Source: Ktedonobacter racemifer DSM 44963
GTDB lineage: Bacteria; Chloroflexota; Ktedonobacteria; Ktedonobacterales; Ktedonobacteraceae
NCBI RefSeq assembly: GCF_000178855.1
Contig: NZ_ADVG01000004.1
Coordinates: forward strand, 496,001 to 560,000
DNA length: 64,000 nt
Reading direction: 5' to 3'
Shown here: positions 1 to 8,776 of the stretch, piece by piece
Layout: every line of letters begins with the position of its first letter
How positions within the stretch are numbered: position 1 is the first letter of the stretch
Made by a program: the position numbers and the translations under genes
The notes under the pieces: model-generated
The model's input: only the letters and a program-made list of their open reading frames with translations
Database searches by the model: none
What the model was told of the DNA's origin: nothing

Positions 1-649
1 AAGGCTTGCGCCAGCCAGTCGTGATTCTCCATAGGTTCTCTTCCTCCACGAGGTGTTGTCAAGGAAGTGACACGCCAAACATACCTGATGTGACATTGTC
101 TGGGACGATCGAGCCGAGTCTTTCGGATCGCAGCATGACACCAGTGTCGGTGTACCTCGAAGTAATTCCTGGCCAAATTGATCACCCATATAATGGCCGC
201 CTAGACACTTCAGTTAGGTGTAGCCTTGATCGCTGTTGTTGTGCTCCCATTGTTCAGAGACATATATCCTGGCCACGAGTTTTTTGTACTCCTTTGTCGC
301 CCGATCCTCGGAAACCTTCGCGCGGAGATTGCGAACAGGAGGTCAGTAGATATGTCATTTGGGCCTGCATTCTGTCGCTCTCTGCACGAGAGCAGAGGCG
401 ATCGTCGGCCTGTGCGGCTGCATCTGGCGATGGTGACCTCTCTGCTGGCCATTTTGGCCTGACCAGCCCATGAATTCCGCCCCCCTGTTTTGTCATAGAT
501 TTGTCATAAATGCCTCATCTTATCTTCCGCTTCACAGACCACAAGAGTTTTCGCTTGCGCTACTCTAGACTTCCAGAAGCAAGCAAGATGACAGAACGAT
601 GACAAAAAAAGGAGAGCTATTCATCCTCCTGTCACTTCCAGGCACTATA
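1..649. other. Stretch with no supportable gene
   Basis: Open frames occur on both strands (for example 6-473 plus and 254-496 minus), but they overlap each other, have Cys/Ser/Arg-rich composition typical of non-coding frames, and show no recognisable domain or ribosome binding site. I see no RNA gene here. It is probably intergenic or decayed DNA. Confidence 0.5.
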
Positions 650-774
650 CTGTAAATCACAGGATTAAATGGGCCGAAAGTTGATAATTACGGGGGTGAT
701 CTGCCCGTTTGTCAGAGGGGAGATGGCCCACGGAATTGTACAGATTTCTCCCATGCGCATTCCGCGATTTACAG
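650..774. repeat. MITE-like repeat, copy 1
   Basis: A 125-bp unit bounded by near-perfect 11-bp inverted ends (CTGTAAATCAC on the left; GCGATTTACAG on the right, one mismatch). Positions 664-771 recur almost identically at 1766-1872. It has no coding capacity. It sits about 110 bp upstream of the SnoaL-like gene, and a partial copy of its left end (GTAAATCACAGGATGAAATG) starts right at that gene's stop codon. This looks like a small non-autonomous element. Confidence 0.65.
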
Positions 775-881
775 TGTAGGGCTTCTTGTCCTTCAAGATG
801 TGATAGAGAATGACTAGGATTTTGTGCGCGTGACACCGAGGTGTCATGGCGCTTGAAACACACAGACGAGGGAGGAAACCG

Positions 882-1376
882 ATGAGCGACCTTCAGGCCA
901 TTGCTGATCGCTTCGAGATCGAGGCGCTGCGCGGCGAGTTCACCGACGCGGGGATGATGCGCGACTACGACCGCTTCGCGTCGCTGTTCACAGAGGACGG
1001 CGTGGTGCGGATCCCCGACATCAACGCCGAGCTCGTCAGCCGGGAGGAGATCCGCGCCGGGGTCGAGCGGCTGCAGGGTCTCTGGGACTACTTCGTGCAA
1101 ACCACGCACCCGGGCACGATCCAGCTTGAGGGCGACACCGCGGTCGGCCGTGCATACGTCTCAGAGCTTGGGCACCGGCGCGACGGCAGCTCGCAGTTGA
1201 ACTACTCCGTGTACCACGACCGCTACCAGCGCACCCCGGACGGCTGGAAGTTCGCAGAGCGCGTCTACGAGGTCAGATACCTCGACACCACTCCGCTGGC
1301 AGGCTCGGCGCCCCACGCAGCGGGGGCGCCCGCGAAGGAGCCGACCGAGAACAAGTCTTCGACGAAAGGAAGGTAA
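882..1376 (+). CDS. SnoaL-like / NTF2-fold protein
   Basis: A 164-aa protein with the pattern of SnoaL_4/NTF2-like polyketide-cyclase or small-hydrolase folds: an N-terminal helix (ADRFEIEALRGEF), the D-x-D-R-F-A-S-L-F-T-E-D-G motif near residue 30, then beta-strands ending in W-K-F-A-E-R. The ATG at 882 is preferred over the frame start at 846 because GAGGGAGGAA precedes it at good spacing. The gene is clearly GC-richer than its surroundings and has a low-complexity Ala/Pro/Lys tail. It lies between two copies of the 125-bp repeat, which suggests horizontal arrival. The substrate cannot be predicted. Confidence 0.8.
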   Translation: MSDLQAIADRFEIEALRGEFTDAGMMRDYDRFASLFTEDGVVRIPDINAELVSREEIRAGVERLQGLWDYFVQTTHPGTIQLEGDTAVGRAYVSELGHRRDGSSQLNYSVYHDRYQRTPDGWKFAERVYEVRYLDTTPLAGSAPHAAGAPAKEPTENKSSTKGR

Positions 1377-1872
1377 ATCACAGGATGAAATGGCTCTGCC
1401 TCACTTTGCGTGATTCTGAACTGGTTGTGGCAAACAGCCAAAAGGGAAAGCCTGTTGCGAAGTCTCACCATGACCGTGGCTTCTTTACGTATGCAAGAGC
1501 TTTCACACAAAGTGATACTGCTGGCGAAACCCCATGAAAGGCTTTTCCATGGGGGTACAGAAAACCAACCGAAACCGACGCAAGAGAAACCGTGCTGCGC
1601 TTTTCTTTGTCTGCGCGACCACGCTCAGAGGTGCGCAACAGCCCCGCTTGTTCAAGCTGGAGGAGTGGCCATCTGGTCGATCACATCGGAAAGGTCTTCT
1701 CTGCTTGTCGGTATTTCCCTGCCTTCCAGGGTTCGCCAGCAGTATCCAAAGTGCGGGAGAGCCATTAAATGGGCCGAAAGTTGATAATTACGGGGGTGAT
1801 CTGCCCGTTTGTCAGAGGGGAGATGGCCCACGGAATTGTACAGATTTCTCCCATGCGCATTCCGTGATTTAC
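1374..1872. repeat. MITE-like repeat, copy 2 (disrupted)
   Basis: The left end (GTAAATCACAGGATGAAATG, from 1374) matches the start of copy 1 but is followed by about 370 bp of unrelated sequence. The repeat body resumes at 1766-1872 and ends in a similar GTGATTTACA. The interior 1395-1765 has no convincing gene. Either the element was interrupted, or this is a larger relative of the short copy. Confidence 0.5.
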
Positions 1873-1901
1873 ACAGCAGAGCGCTGCTCGCGCTACCATA
1901 G

Positions 1902-2150
1902 ACATTGGAACAGGTCCTGACGAAGCTCGAAACAGGGCAGCTCGAAGTGAAACTTGCCCGCAACGGGTCAAGAAGATGGCCCGGTTTGCATGGATACAAT
2001 AACGGCGAAGCATCTTCTGTGTCTGGTTTCACCCTGTCCTTTATGTTTGCTACTTCACTGATCGGGGGAATTTTTCTCCTGAGCACTATGCACCAGCTCA
2101 CCGCCGCCTGGCTCTGTTTTGCGTTGGCGGGATTAAGCGCATACGAGTAA
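1902..2150 (+). pseudogene. UbiB/ABC1-kinase C-terminal fragment
   Basis: An 82-codon fragment with no proper start; an in-frame TAG precedes it at 1899. It begins LTKLETGQLEVKLARNG, the linker that follows the kinase domain in UbiB/ABC1 (ADCK) proteins, and ends with two hydrophobic segments (FTLSFMFATSLIGGIFLLS and AAWLCFALAGLSA) like the C-terminal membrane hairpin of that family. The whole kinase core is missing. The break lies next to the repeat ending at 1872, so the insertion or a linked deletion probably removed the rest. Confidence 0.6.
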
Positions 2151-2213
2151 TAGCAAAGAGCTGATGATTTATAAACACATCTGGCGTCAATATTATAGAG
2201 CAGGTGATATAAA

Positions 2214-3983
2214 ATGATTGCTCATTGGACACGTCCGACCACGACACGAAGCGTAGGAAGCATCGTATTGCTCCTGGCTTTTCTCCTCACGCTCACCAGC
2301 TTTACCGTACAGACAACGTTGAATTATCCAACTCTTCTTCTGATGCAAGCCCCTCTGGCAAAACCGGCTGGTCTGCAAGAAGTCCTCCCTGCATTATTGG
2401 CTTTTCTCGAGCTCGCTGCATGCTCCATGCTTCTCATCACTGTTTCACGTTCACTGGCAGCATTTCTGGAGGAAAATGGGTGCAGGCGTGTGAGCATCAC
2501 CGGACGTCTCGCAGGGATATCCTGGGCCACAGGCAGTGGGCTCGGGTTACTGCTTCTGCTGCTCTGGAGCACTACGGCCTCATCTGTTGCCTTCGTCCTT
2601 GCCCTCGTCCTCTTTCTGTTGACCGAGATCGGTGCGCCACTGCTCCTGCTGTCCTGGACGGTGATCCTGGCCAGGCAATTGCGAGCGTATCAAGCGATCG
2701 GGAATCTCGGAGCAATCGGTCTCTTGTTGACTTGCCTGCGTTCGCTGGTTTGGGAACTCAATGCGTTCATACCGATAACATCAGGCTTCTACGTCGCCGC
2801 AGGAATACTGAACATTCTGGCAGTGGTGGGAAGTTCCTTCTGGCTACTCTGGCTCTGGCTGCTCGGATTCTGGTGCTTTCGCCAGAACAAAAACGTGCAT
2901 AGTGTGACACAAGCGCCACAAGTCACCAGGAAAGATCTACAGATCAACGAAACTCACATCAAGCGCCGCAACTTCTTACGATTATTCGCCAGTGTGGGCG
3001 TAGGAACTGCCGGGAGCGCTTTTGTGCTGGCACGCACCAGCTTGACGATTGGCAACACACCCGAGAGCGAGAGTGACGATGTTCCTGCAGAGCCGAGCCT
3101 GATCGCGTCTTACTACTATGTATTGTCAGTAATCTTTGTACGACTCTTTCCAGGAAACTCGGCCCCATTCAGAACAACAGTTGACCCTAAGCGGCTCTCC
3201 TTCCCGTTTGCCGTCTCTTTTGAACGCGTCAATGCAGACGGAGTCCCGGCGCAGTTTGTCTATGCCAGAGGAGCCACGAAAAACCGTGTTATCCTCTACC
3301 TGCCTGGGGGCCGTTTCATGGATGCTGCGCGTGAAATGCATTTCTTCCTCACTGCACAACTCTCTCAACAGACTGGAGCATACGTCCTCATGCCACAATA
3401 CCGCCTGGCACCTGAACATCCTTTCCCCGCTGGCCTGGAGGATTGTGTGACGGCATACAAGTGGTTGCGCAAGCAGGGCTTCGCCGCCTCACAGATCATG
3501 ATCGCAGGAGAATCGGCTGGTGGAAATCTGACGCTCGCCACAGCCCTGGCACTACGTGAGAGCGGCGAGGCGTTACCGGCTGCGCTGGTGGCTATCTCGC
3601 CAGCATGTGATCTAGCCACCATCGAGCCTGATCCTATATTGGGGAACAAGGTCTCACTAGCATATGCATCCTATACCAACCATGGTGCGGTAGATCCCCA
3701 TAATCCGCTGGTCTCGCCGCTCTATGCGGACGCACATGGCTTGCCTCCAACCTTCCTGCTGGCAGGAACTGAGGAGTTCGCGACGAGAGATACGGTGCTG
3801 ATGGCAGATCGGTTGCGCAGGGCTGGGGTCGAGGTCAAACTGGAGATCTGGCCAGGGATGTGGCATGCCTGGCCCCTTTTTGCGACCGATAACGCCACCT
3901 TATCTCAAAACAATGCGTTACCCGAGGCACAATTATCCATCAGACATATCACAAAGTTTATGCGCCAACATCAGAGAACATGA
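2214..3983 (+). CDS. Membrane protein fused to HSL-type alpha/beta hydrolase
   Basis: 589 aa. Residues 1-225 form about six membrane segments. Residues 250-273 (KRRNFLRLFASVG then a hydrophobic run) look like a twin-arginine signal placed inside the protein. Residues 340-589 are an alpha/beta hydrolase of the hormone-sensitive-lipase/Abhydrolase_3 family: nucleophile in GESAGG (Ser434), the YRLAPEHPFPAG signature at 396-407, a catalytic acid near E520-D526, and His551 in MWHAW. The oxyanion-hole motif, normally HGGG, reads LPGGR (363-367). A gene encoding another membrane protein follows after 39 bp, probably in one operon. The hydrolase domain probably faces the cell exterior. The substrate is unknown; esters or acetylated lipids are plausible. 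Confidence 0.85.
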   Translation: MIAHWTRPTTTRSVGSIVLLLAFLLTLTSFTVQTTLNYPTLLLMQAPLAKPAGLQEVLPALLAFLELAACSMLLITVSRSLAAFLEENGCRRVSITGRLAGISWATGSGLGLLLLLLWSTTASSVAFVLALVLFLLTEIGAPLLLLSWTVILARQLRAYQAIGNLGAIGLLLTCLRSLVWELNAFIPITSGFYVAAGILNILAVVGSSFWLLWLWLLGFWCFRQNKNVHSVTQAPQVTRKDLQINETHIKRRNFLRLFASVGVGTAGSAFVLARTSLTIGNTPESESDDVPAEPSLIASYYYVLSVIFVRLFPGNSAPFRTTVDPKRLSFPFAVSFERVNADGVPAQFVYARGATKNRVILYLPGGRFMDAAREMHFFLTAQLSQQTGAYVLMPQYRLAPEHPFPAGLEDCVTAYKWLRKQGFAASQIMIAGESAGGNLTLATALALRESGEALPAALVAISPACDLATIEPDPILGNKVSLAYASYTNHGAVDPHNPLVSPLYADAHGLPPTFLLAGTEEFATRDTVLMADRLRRAGVEVKLEIWPGMWHAWPLFATDNATLSQNNALPEAQLSIRHITKFMRQHQRT

Positions 3984-4022
3984 ATTGTCATATTTTCACC
4001 TTTTAGGCAAAGGAGAATTATT

Positions 4023-4970
4023 ATGCAAGTATCGCACAAAAAAACGTCTGTGACGTACCCCCGAGTGCGCCTTCTCTACCTGACATTGGCCGGGCTGATC
4101 TTACTGGGTATCTTGATACAAGGCTATCTCATTGGAACTTCGACATTCGCGGGCACAGCCTGGGGACGAGCAACACACGGTACACTGGGACTGCTGCTGT
4201 TGCTGCTAACGCTGCTGTTGCCACTAGCAGCATTGCTGGCGCGATTGCCTGGCAAAATGACCATCTGGAGTGCGGTGCTTTTCGTGCTAACCTTGCTCCA
4301 GGTGACGCTGGCAGGTTTCGCCAGAAGCGTTCCATTCCTGGCCGCCTTGCATCCGTCTAATGCTATGCTGCTGTTTGGTCTGAACGTGATCCTGATCATT
4401 CAAGGCTGGCAAATGAGGGGGAAGCAGAGTCCTGAAATGGAACAAGCACAGACAGCAAAAGCGCTTCCTGATGACGGGGGAGCACGTCATCAGGTGCCGC
4501 TGGAGATCAATCTGGCGACCGGAGACTTCCTCCTGTACACGCTTATCAGTGTGGGTGTCCTTACGCTCTTTCTCCTCAATCGCAATGATGTCGTCAACGC
4601 TGTCAAAGCGCTGAACCCTGGTTTTTCGCAGAGTGAGATCGACGGGTTAGTGTTCTCGATCCAGGTGATCGTCGTAGGGGCACACCTCTTCTTTGGCACC
4701 TGCACTGCCTGCCTTGCCTTCCTGATCCGCACAGGGAAGAACTGGGTACGTATAGTAAGCAGCGTTGTAGCTGGCCTTGTGGTTCTGGAAATATGCTACG
4801 AATGGCTCTCGCCGACGGATGTCCCGGCAGTCCTGGCTCCCAATCAACGGATCTACGCTGTTTTTGTCCAGATTCTCATGATCCTGATGATTCTGTCCAG
4901 CGCCACGTTGCAATGGGTCCCTCAGGCGTCACGCGACTTCTTCTCAGCGGAGAAACGACAGGTTTCCTGA
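4023..4970 (+). CDS. Eight-TM membrane protein (DUF6220-like N-terminal half)
   Basis: 315 aa preceded by a strong AAAGGAG site. Residues 15-130 contain four membrane helices resembling small DUF6220-type four-helix proteins. A polar linker (about 132-165) follows, then four more helices with a cytosol-like loop of charged residues. It is co-oriented with and 39 bp downstream of the membrane-anchored hydrolase, so the two are probably co-transcribed and may work together. No catalytic motif is visible and the function is unknown. Confidence 0.75.
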   Translation: MQVSHKKTSVTYPRVRLLYLTLAGLILLGILIQGYLIGTSTFAGTAWGRATHGTLGLLLLLLTLLLPLAALLARLPGKMTIWSAVLFVLTLLQVTLAGFARSVPFLAALHPSNAMLLFGLNVILIIQGWQMRGKQSPEMEQAQTAKALPDDGGARHQVPLEINLATGDFLLYTLISVGVLTLFLLNRNDVVNAVKALNPGFSQSEIDGLVFSIQVIVVGAHLFFGTCTACLAFLIRTGKNWVRIVSSVVAGLVVLEICYEWLSPTDVPAVLAPNQRIYAVFVQILMILMILSSATLQWVPQASRDFFSAEKRQVS

Positions 4971-5037
4971 TCTGCCGTAATTCGCCAAAGCGAAGGAGAA
5001 CGCGTTGACGGAGTAAAGGAAATCGGCTATGTCGCAA

Positions 5038-5259
5038 TTACGTTTGTTGTGTGCTTGCTCCAGCAGAATCACTGACGGCATCGCGTTTCGGTTTGCGGGT
5101 TCCTGGACGGGTGTTTGTCCGTCGTGTACGAACTAGTTTGGCCTCTCCAGCACCGGTCGGAGCGGGAGGCGAGCGACGGATATCGGTGAGTAGGGTGCGA
5201 GCGGGATCAGAGAATCCACACTGATCGAGCCAGCGGAGATAGGCATCATCATCAAGCAT
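5038..5259 (-). pseudogene. Possible TnsA-like transposon endonuclease N-terminal fragment
   Basis: From the ATG at 5259 the reading begins MLDDDAYLRWLDQCGFSD and continues through ARTLLTDIRRSPPA, which resembles the N-terminus of TnsA-type proteins of Tn7-like elements as I remember them. After SPPA the expected family sequence is absent and the frame ends in a Thr/Arg-rich tail. It starts 37 bp outside a Tn7-like end repeat (5296-5366). It is most likely a truncated relic. The assignment rests on recall of the family pattern and is tentative. Confidence 0.35.
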
Positions 5260-5295
5260 AGCGGCTTCCCAGAAAAGACGGGGTAGTTCCCACGT

Positions 5296-5366
5296 GGTAA
5301 ATGCCCCGAAATGTGGGCACATTTTGCCCTCAAACCTGCACTTTTGCCCCCAATCTTGAGCAGCAC
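5296..5366 (-). repeat. Tn7-like end repeat E1
   Basis: Read on the minus strand: CTCAAGATTGGGGGC, then GTTTGAGGGC about 25 bp later, then CACATTTC and GGGGCATTTACC. Two TTGAGGGC-type motifs in tandem resemble TnsB-binding arrays. It forms an inverted pair with E2 (6736-6804). Confidence 0.6.
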
Positions 5367-5597
5367 AATCATTGGTCAGTTGAGAAACCGCCTCTGGAGC
5401 CGTTGACGGTGGATCGTTTTTGGTAATTCCAGGCGCTATGGCAGGGTTTCAGGCCATAAGACGTTTCTGCACATCTAGAATGGGATGGAAGATCATGCAT
5501 CTGCTCAAGGAGGCCAACCAATCCCACGTGCAAAGGATGCTGAAGTCCGAGACTTTAGGAGTTTAGATGGCAAGAGAATGGTGAACCATGCAGACAA

Positions 5598-6230
5598 CTA
5601 CTGGCGGTAGAGTTGCTGTATTTGCGCAGGTGCAGCCCTTTCTCCAGTATTGGCAGAGAAGACGCAATCGCACCGATGGCAGTAACAGAATTGCTCCCAT
5701 TGGCGCACAAGATCTTGCCAGCGTTCCATCTCCTGCTTTTGTAACTCACGGCGGTGCTTGTTGGATTGACGGAAAAACACACGATGAGCCAAGACCCCAA
5801 GGAGCACAGGCAGGCCGATGGAGAGACCACATGCACTAAAGATGACAAGGAGTATACGACCAACGCTGGAATTGTCGGGAAGGAGATGGGAGAAAAAATC
5901 AGAACCGAAAGTTAAGGAACCGAGATAAAGGGCAATGGCAAGGAAAGGGCAGAGCCAAAAAATGATTTTCTCACCAACAGGAAGAGGAACCGTTTTGCGC
6001 CGAGGTGGACGGAGCAGAGCGCCAAGTCTCGTCTGGCGAGTGACTGGAACGGTGATAGCCTGAGGGATAGAGCTGTATGTAGCATTTCCTGCGGAGTCAT
6101 AGGTGACAGAAACAGAGGTGGTGACTTGGGTTTCCATTGTAGTGAAGGAGCTATTGCGATGAATAGCTGGGACTTTCTGAACTTGGTCATCTCGTTTACA
6201 GACAGGGCAGTTGCTAGGGGGGAGAATCAT
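5598..6230 (-). CDS. Double zinc-ribbon membrane protein
   Basis: 210 aa. It begins with a zinc-ribbon half (CPVCKRDD, residues 8-15). A Thr/Val-rich stretch and a basic region follow, then two membrane helices (about 90-111 and 125-147) and a second Cys motif near the end (CYCHRCDC, about 184-191). AAAGGAAAAAAGA lies just before the ATG. The gene sits between Tn7-like ends E1 and E2, so it may be transposon cargo. Small proteins of this layout occur in many copies in Ktedonobacteria; their function is unknown. Confidence 0.75.
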   Translation of the reverse strand: MILPPSNCPVCKRDDQVQKVPAIHRNSSFTTMETQVTTSVSVTYDSAGNATYSSIPQAITVPVTRQTRLGALLRPPRRKTVPLPVGEKIIFWLCPFLAIALYLGSLTFGSDFFSHLLPDNSSVGRILLVIFSACGLSIGLPVLLGVLAHRVFFRQSNKHRRELQKQEMERWQDLVRQWEQFCYCHRCDCVFSANTGERAAPAQIQQLYRQ

Positions 6231-6555
6231 TCTTTTTTCCTTTCATCAGAGGAGGGCGTATCCATCGTTTTCTCTCTTCATCATGACAACGCAACATTAC
6301 CACTCAGTATAAAAGTAGATTTGTCTCTCTGTCTATGAAAAACGCCACACTTGTCAAAGTCTCGAGCCTCAGCATCCTTTGCACATGAGATTGGCTTCCT
6401 TCCCTTGAGCAGAAGCCTGACCTTCCATTCTGGAAAATACGGTTTCTATTTTGGCTCTGGTGCAATTTCTCGCCGTACTTTACACATCCCATTCTTGATG
6501 TGCAAATGCGTCTTGCAGCCAGAAACCCTGTATGGATGTGAGCAATAATAACCTA

Positions 6556-6640
6556 AATGTTCGGACATTCCTCCGTATCTGGTTTATATCCGAACATTCG
6601 GCTTGAAACTGGCCGGTTCTGGAAAGTGTCCGAGCATTCA
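6556..6640. repeat. Three TCCGAACATT-type motifs
   Basis: AATGTTCGGACATTC at 6556-6570 (inverted), TATCCGAACATTCG at 6587-6600 and GTGTCCGAGCATTCA at 6626-6640 share a RTCCGARCATTC core. Spacings are about 30-40 bp. They could be another set of transposase sites or an operator array. The surrounding 6231-6735 contains no gene I can support. Confidence 0.45.
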
Positions 6641-6735
6641 ACATCAGCCTTGCGCCGAATAATGAGCGCTGAATTTACAAAAACGGTGTGCGACAACCTG
6701 CATTTGGAGCGGATTCTTAGCCTGTCACCAGTCGT

Positions 6736-6804
6736 CTTGCTCAAGATTGAGGGCAAATGTGCAGGTTTGAGGGCAAAATCCGTTCACATTTCAGGTCAAT
6801 TACC
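6736..6804 (+). repeat. Tn7-like end repeat E2
   Basis: CTTGCTCAAGATTGAGGGC, then GGTTTGAGGGC, then CACATTTCAGG and CAATTACC. It is about 80% identical to E1 in inverted orientation. Similarity stops after TTACC, which is taken as the element boundary. Confidence 0.6.
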
Positions 6805-6922
6805 TCCATATACAAACCAACCGCGTTTGCCTGCGGCAAAAGGCACCCTGGTCACAGCGCCTGCGGGTCAATAGAGCGCCTGGGGGACAATAGAAAGAAG
6901 AGGAGCGAAAGGAAGGAGCACC

Positions 6923-7286
6923 ATGTCAACTGTAGAGCGTGCACAAGCCATCCTCGGCGATCCCTCGCTGGTCGCACTCAAAGAATGGGAGGGCCTCAAT
7001 GGCGAGATGGGGGTCTACCACTCGCACGACCATGGCTATTTCTCTCTCCTGATCCTTATCCAGTCACTCAACGAGCACTACAGCCAGTTCTATCTCGACT
7101 CCTAGCGCGACCAGGCCCTCCATGATGCCGAACTCATTGCTGCCTTCTCCGGCGCGCAGGAGCGCTTCCCCTGAACACAATGATGCTTCCTGCTTCGCGT
7201 ACCTCCGCAAGATGCTCGCCGCTAGCTCTCTCACGACGCACACCACTTCCATCTCCAGCAACGACACATAGGCAGGCACACCTAAG
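6923..7286 (+). pseudogene. Broken hypothetical gene
   Basis: A good ribosome site (AGGAAGGAG) precedes ATG 6923. The first 60 codons (MSTVERAQAILGDPSLVAL to NEHYSQFYLDS) end at a TAG at 7103. The same frame continues sensibly (RDQALHDAELIAAFSGAQER), then a frame change gives a further protein-like stretch (FAYLRKMLAASSLTTHTTS) that stops near 7286. It appears to be a roughly 120-residue gene killed by one nonsense mutation and one frameshift. I do not recognise the family. Confidence 0.55.
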
Positions 7287-7591
7287 CGATCACAGGGCGC
7301 TTGAATTTTTTTCAAGTGTAGCGGATTCTTGGGAACATGGCTCACTTTTCTGGTAGCGAGTGGCTCTCTATCAGTCTAGCGTTTACATCCCTGACTCTGG
7401 GTCAAACTTCCTGTACGTGTGAGCGTGCTACACATAGTGATGTTTCGCGTGACGTATCATGGGGCGGAGAAAGGTAGAAGTGTTAGGTCCTATCGAGGCA
7501 AGCTCTCGACTGGATCGGTACTATGCAGGTGTTGATGTGATGTGTCCGTGTAGTCCCTCCCTGTTACAAGGGAAGTGTTGAGAGGCTAAAA
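7287..7591. other. Intergenic region upstream of formamidase
   Basis: I see no supportable coding frame. It holds the presumed promoter region of the amidase gene. No clear consensus -35/-10 pair was found. Confidence 0.4.
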
Positions 7592-8581
7592 ATGGCAGTG
7601 CATTCTCTCAAGGCTGAGCCGAAGAATCTTCATGGCTTTTTTTCTCGTGACCTTTCCGCTGTTCTGACTGTTGACACGGGCGATACCGTCCGCTACGAAA
7701 CGCTGGATGCTGGCTGGGGGGCGCTTCAACAGGCGAAGACTTTGGGCATTCCCCAGGACTTCGCGCTCCGGGATCGCCAAAGAGATTTTGGCCACGCCCT
7801 CACTGGTCCTCTCGCCGTGCGTGGCGCTGAGCCGGGTATGACCTTGGAAGTGCGGGTCAACCGTATCCGCACGGGCACTTGGGGCTGGTCGGCCGGGCCT
7901 GGATTGCCCAGCCAGATGGATGAAAGGCTGGGCTTCGCAAAGGCCCCAAGTGGTCCACCGGCGGTGATCACGGTACCAACTGGAGATCAAGCGACGATGT
8001 GGTCCCTGAACCCAAACCAAGGCCTGGCTCATAACCGGCTGGGTCAGACGCTTCGCATGCGCCCGTTCATGGGTGTCATGGGAATGCCCGCCAATGAACC
8101 GGGCGTGCAAACCACCTTTCCGCCACGATTCTGTGGAGGGAACCTGGACTGCAAAGAACTCGTGGAACAAAGCCGGTTGTACCTGCCGATTGCTGTGGAA
8201 GGAGGACTGTTTTCTCTTGGTGACGGGCATGCCGTTCAAGGGGATGGAGAGGTGGCGGGACCGGCATTGGCCTGTCCAATGGAGCTGGTCGAGCTTGAGT
8301 TCCATCTCCATACGCGTATGCAATTGTCTCTGCCTCGCGCGTTCACCCCGGCAGGTTGGCTCACCTTTGGGTTTCACGAGGATTTGAATGAGGCCTGGGC
8401 CATAGCAACCCGAGAAATGGTGCAGTTAATGGGTGAGTTCTATCAGCTGCAACCGAAAGAAGCACTCGCTCTGGCCAGTCTGGTGATGGATTTGCGGATC
8501 ACCCAGGTGGTCAATGGGGTTCGTGGCGTGCATGCGCTTCTTGCGCATGATGCAATTGATGCTAGTAAGAACGGAGTGTGA
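7592..8581 (+). CDS. Acetamidase/formamidase
   Basis: 329 aa, full length for the FmdA_AmdA family, which hydrolyses formamide or acetamide to ammonia and the acid. Family motifs are visible: SLNPNQG near residue 130, PRFCGGNLDCKEL (about 177-189) and GDGHAVQGDGEV (about 209-220), the last holding metal-site acidic and His residues. The first codons of a zinc-type oxidoreductase start 2 bp after the stop, so the two were probably one operon before an IS insertion. Cytosolic; a role in nitrogen scavenging is likely. Confidence 0.9.
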   Translation: MAVHSLKAEPKNLHGFFSRDLSAVLTVDTGDTVRYETLDAGWGALQQAKTLGIPQDFALRDRQRDFGHALTGPLAVRGAEPGMTLEVRVNRIRTGTWGWSAGPGLPSQMDERLGFAKAPSGPPAVITVPTGDQATMWSLNPNQGLAHNRLGQTLRMRPFMGVMGMPANEPGVQTTFPPRFCGGNLDCKELVEQSRLYLPIAVEGGLFSLGDGHAVQGDGEVAGPALACPMELVELEFHLHTRMQLSLPRAFTPAGWLTFGFHEDLNEAWAIATREMVQLMGEFYQLQPKEALALASLVMDLRITQVVNGVRGVHALLAHDAIDASKNGV

Positions 8582-8582
8582 C

Positions 8583-8665
8583 ATGAAAGCCGCTTCCATT
8601 GAACACCCCGGTCCGCCCGAGTCCATTCGCTATGGGGAGTTGCCGGCACCTGTGGTTGGAGAGCA
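8583..8665 (+). pseudogene. MDR/zinc-type alcohol dehydrogenase, N-terminal stub
   Basis: ATG 8583 begins MKAASIEHPGPPESIRYGEL, the standard first strand of medium-chain dehydrogenases (quinone oxidoreductase type). After about 27 codons homology stops where the IS6-like relic begins. The rest of the gene is not in the window. It was probably co-transcribed with the amidase. Confidence 0.6.
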
Positions 8666-8776
8666 GCAACCGGCAGGCCTGCATTGGACTCACTCACGCG
8701 ACTCACCCATGTCAGGGTATTGTCAACTTGGAGAGACTCCTTCATAGAAAGCTAAACAGTGTGATACAATGGCGCC

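Noticed and set aside
6..473. 155-codon frame at the left edge
   Set aside because: Overlapped by open frames on both strands, with no ribosome site, no domain and non-coding composition.
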